Shown here: in pieces, positions 4,661 to 5,469 of the stretch | Layout: each line of letters starts with the position of its first letter | Numbering within the stretch: the first letter of the stretch is position 1 | Origin: JAQUVS01 sp964389735 | GTDB taxonomy: Bacteria > Bacillota_I > Bacilli_A > RF39 > UBA660 | Direction: 5' to 3' | Length of the DNA stretch: 5,469 nucleotides | Assembly: GCA_964389735.1 (NCBI GenBank) | Contig: CAYMEJ010000057.1 | Location: 1-5,469, forward strand | Notes under the pieces: generated by a model | The model's input: the letters and a program-made list of their open reading frames with translations, nothing else | Databases searched by the model: none | Told to the model about the DNA's origin: nothing | Made by a program: the position numbers and the translations under genes

Positions 4661-5469
4661 TTAATGAAATAGATAAAGATGTTAAAGAAGCTAATACTTC
4701 TTTACAAGTTAATGAATTGAAAGTTAAATATTTAGGTAAAAAGGGTTTAGTTACTGAACTTACTAAAAATATGAATGAATTATCTATTGAAGAAAAGAAA
4801 GAATTAGGTAAAATTACTAATGAAATTAGAAATGAAGTTACTAGTAAGATTACTGAATTAGAAGAAAGTATTAAGGAAAAAGAATTAAATGAAAAACTTA
4901 ATAAGGAAAAGATAGATATTAGTTTACCTGCTACTACTATTCCTATTGGAACACCTAATATATTAGAACGTGTTATTGAGGAAGTAGAAGAGTTATTAAT
5001 GTCAATGGGTTATGATGTAGTAGATGGACCTGAAATAGAAGAGGATAAGTTTAATTTTGAAATGTTAAATATTCCTAAAGGACATCCTGCTAGAGATGCT
5101 CAAGATACTTTTTATATAGAAGATGAAAAAGTATTACTTCGTAGTCAAACATCTCCTGTACAAGCTAGAACTATGTTAGAAGGACATGGTGAAGTTCCTA
5201 TTAGAATGATTTGTCCTGGTAAAACATATAGAAGAGATGATGATGATGCTACTCATTCACATCAATTTATGCAAATTGAAGGATTATTAGTTGATAAGAA
5301 TATTAGTTTATCAGATTTAAAAGGAACTTTTGATACAATAGCTAAAAAATTATTTGGAGAAAATTGTGAAACAAGATTTAGACCAAGTTATTATCAATTT
5401 ACTGAACCTTCTGTAGAAACAGATATTAGTGGTTTTGTATGTCATGGTAAAGGTTGTAGTTTATGTAAA
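4630..5469 (+). CDS. pheS: Phenylalanyl-tRNA synthetase alpha subunit (3' end outside the window)
   Basis: PheS is the catalytic subunit of the alpha2-beta2 class II enzyme that charges tRNA-Phe with phenylalanine. The window holds 280 codons with no stop; the usual length is about 340, so roughly 60 residues, including motif 3, are missing only because the window ends. Residues 1-95 form the N-terminal coiled-coil tRNA-binding arm, rich in Glu and Lys. The catalytic core shows GPEIEEDKFNFEMLNIPKGHPARD (133-156), LLRSQTSPVQARTM (169-182), and the motif 2 region CPGKTYRRDDDDATHSHQFMQIEGL (195-219). The region up to CHGKGCSLCK (271-280) is typical of bacterial PheS. The start is fixed by AAAAGGAGG six nt upstream. 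It shares the tRNA-Phe T-box transcript with the upstream hydrolase; pheT probably follows outside the window. Confidence 0.97.
   Translation, partial: MEINEKRIYIINEIDKDVKEANTSLQVNELKVKYLGKKGLVTELTKNMNELSIEEKKELGKITNEIRNEVTSKITELEESIKEKELNEKLNKEKIDISLPATTIPIGTPNILERVIEEVEELLMSMGYDVVDGPEIEEDKFNFEMLNIPKGHPARDAQDTFYIEDEKVLLRSQTSPVQARTMLEGHGEVPIRMICPGKTYRRDDDDATHSHQFMQIEGLLVDKNISLSDLKGTFDTIAKKLFGENCETRFRPSYYQFTEPSVETDISGFVCHGKGCSLCK

Noticed and set aside
1..5469. CRISPR array, insertion sequence, tRNA or rRNA
   Set aside because: No regularly spaced repeats, transposase frame, terminal inverted repeats or tRNA cloverleaf could be found on either strand.

Overview
The window is very AT-rich throughout, including third codon positions. 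It uses standard-code TGG tryptophan and TAA stops, has strong AAGGAG-type ribosome binding sites, and carries a T-box riboswitch. Together these point to a low-GC Firmicute or Mollicutes-related gut-type bacterium (Bacilli/Clostridia grade). No in-frame TGA is seen in any gene, so a Mycoplasma-type code is not supported. The species cannot be named from the sequence.

Left part (1-1952, plus strand): a YhcG/DUF1016-family PDDEXK nuclease-like gene comes first, with an awkward start region and a GC-rich 19-bp palindrome inside it. After it, under its own promoter, is a type IV prepilin-like gene. That gene is interrupted by one in-frame TAA at 1392-1394, and the same frame stays open beyond the stop to 1952. 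The region after the stop resembles a phage tail-fibre type repeat plus a beta-rich tip domain. A perfect hairpin (1954-1979) ends this block and also serves the convergent gene.

Middle (1965-3654): a minus-strand DUF3419 (BtaA-like) SAM-dependent enzyme gene has a near-consensus promoter. It is divergent from frr, the ribosome recycling factor gene, on the plus strand.

Right part (3660-5469): a promoter leads into a complete T-box leader. It has a UUC (Phe) specifier, a UGGU tRNA-acceptor bulge, and mutually exclusive antiterminator and terminator. The first gene downstream is an alpha/beta hydrolase, not a synthetase. pheS follows with a 31-nt overlap and runs off the window edge. Uncharged tRNA-Phe should therefore induce both hydrolase and phenylalanyl-tRNA synthetase.

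The most unusual items are the stop-split pilin/tail-fibre-like chimera, the hydrolase captured in the Phe T-box operon, the intragenic palindrome, and the possible non-ATG start of the nuclease gene.
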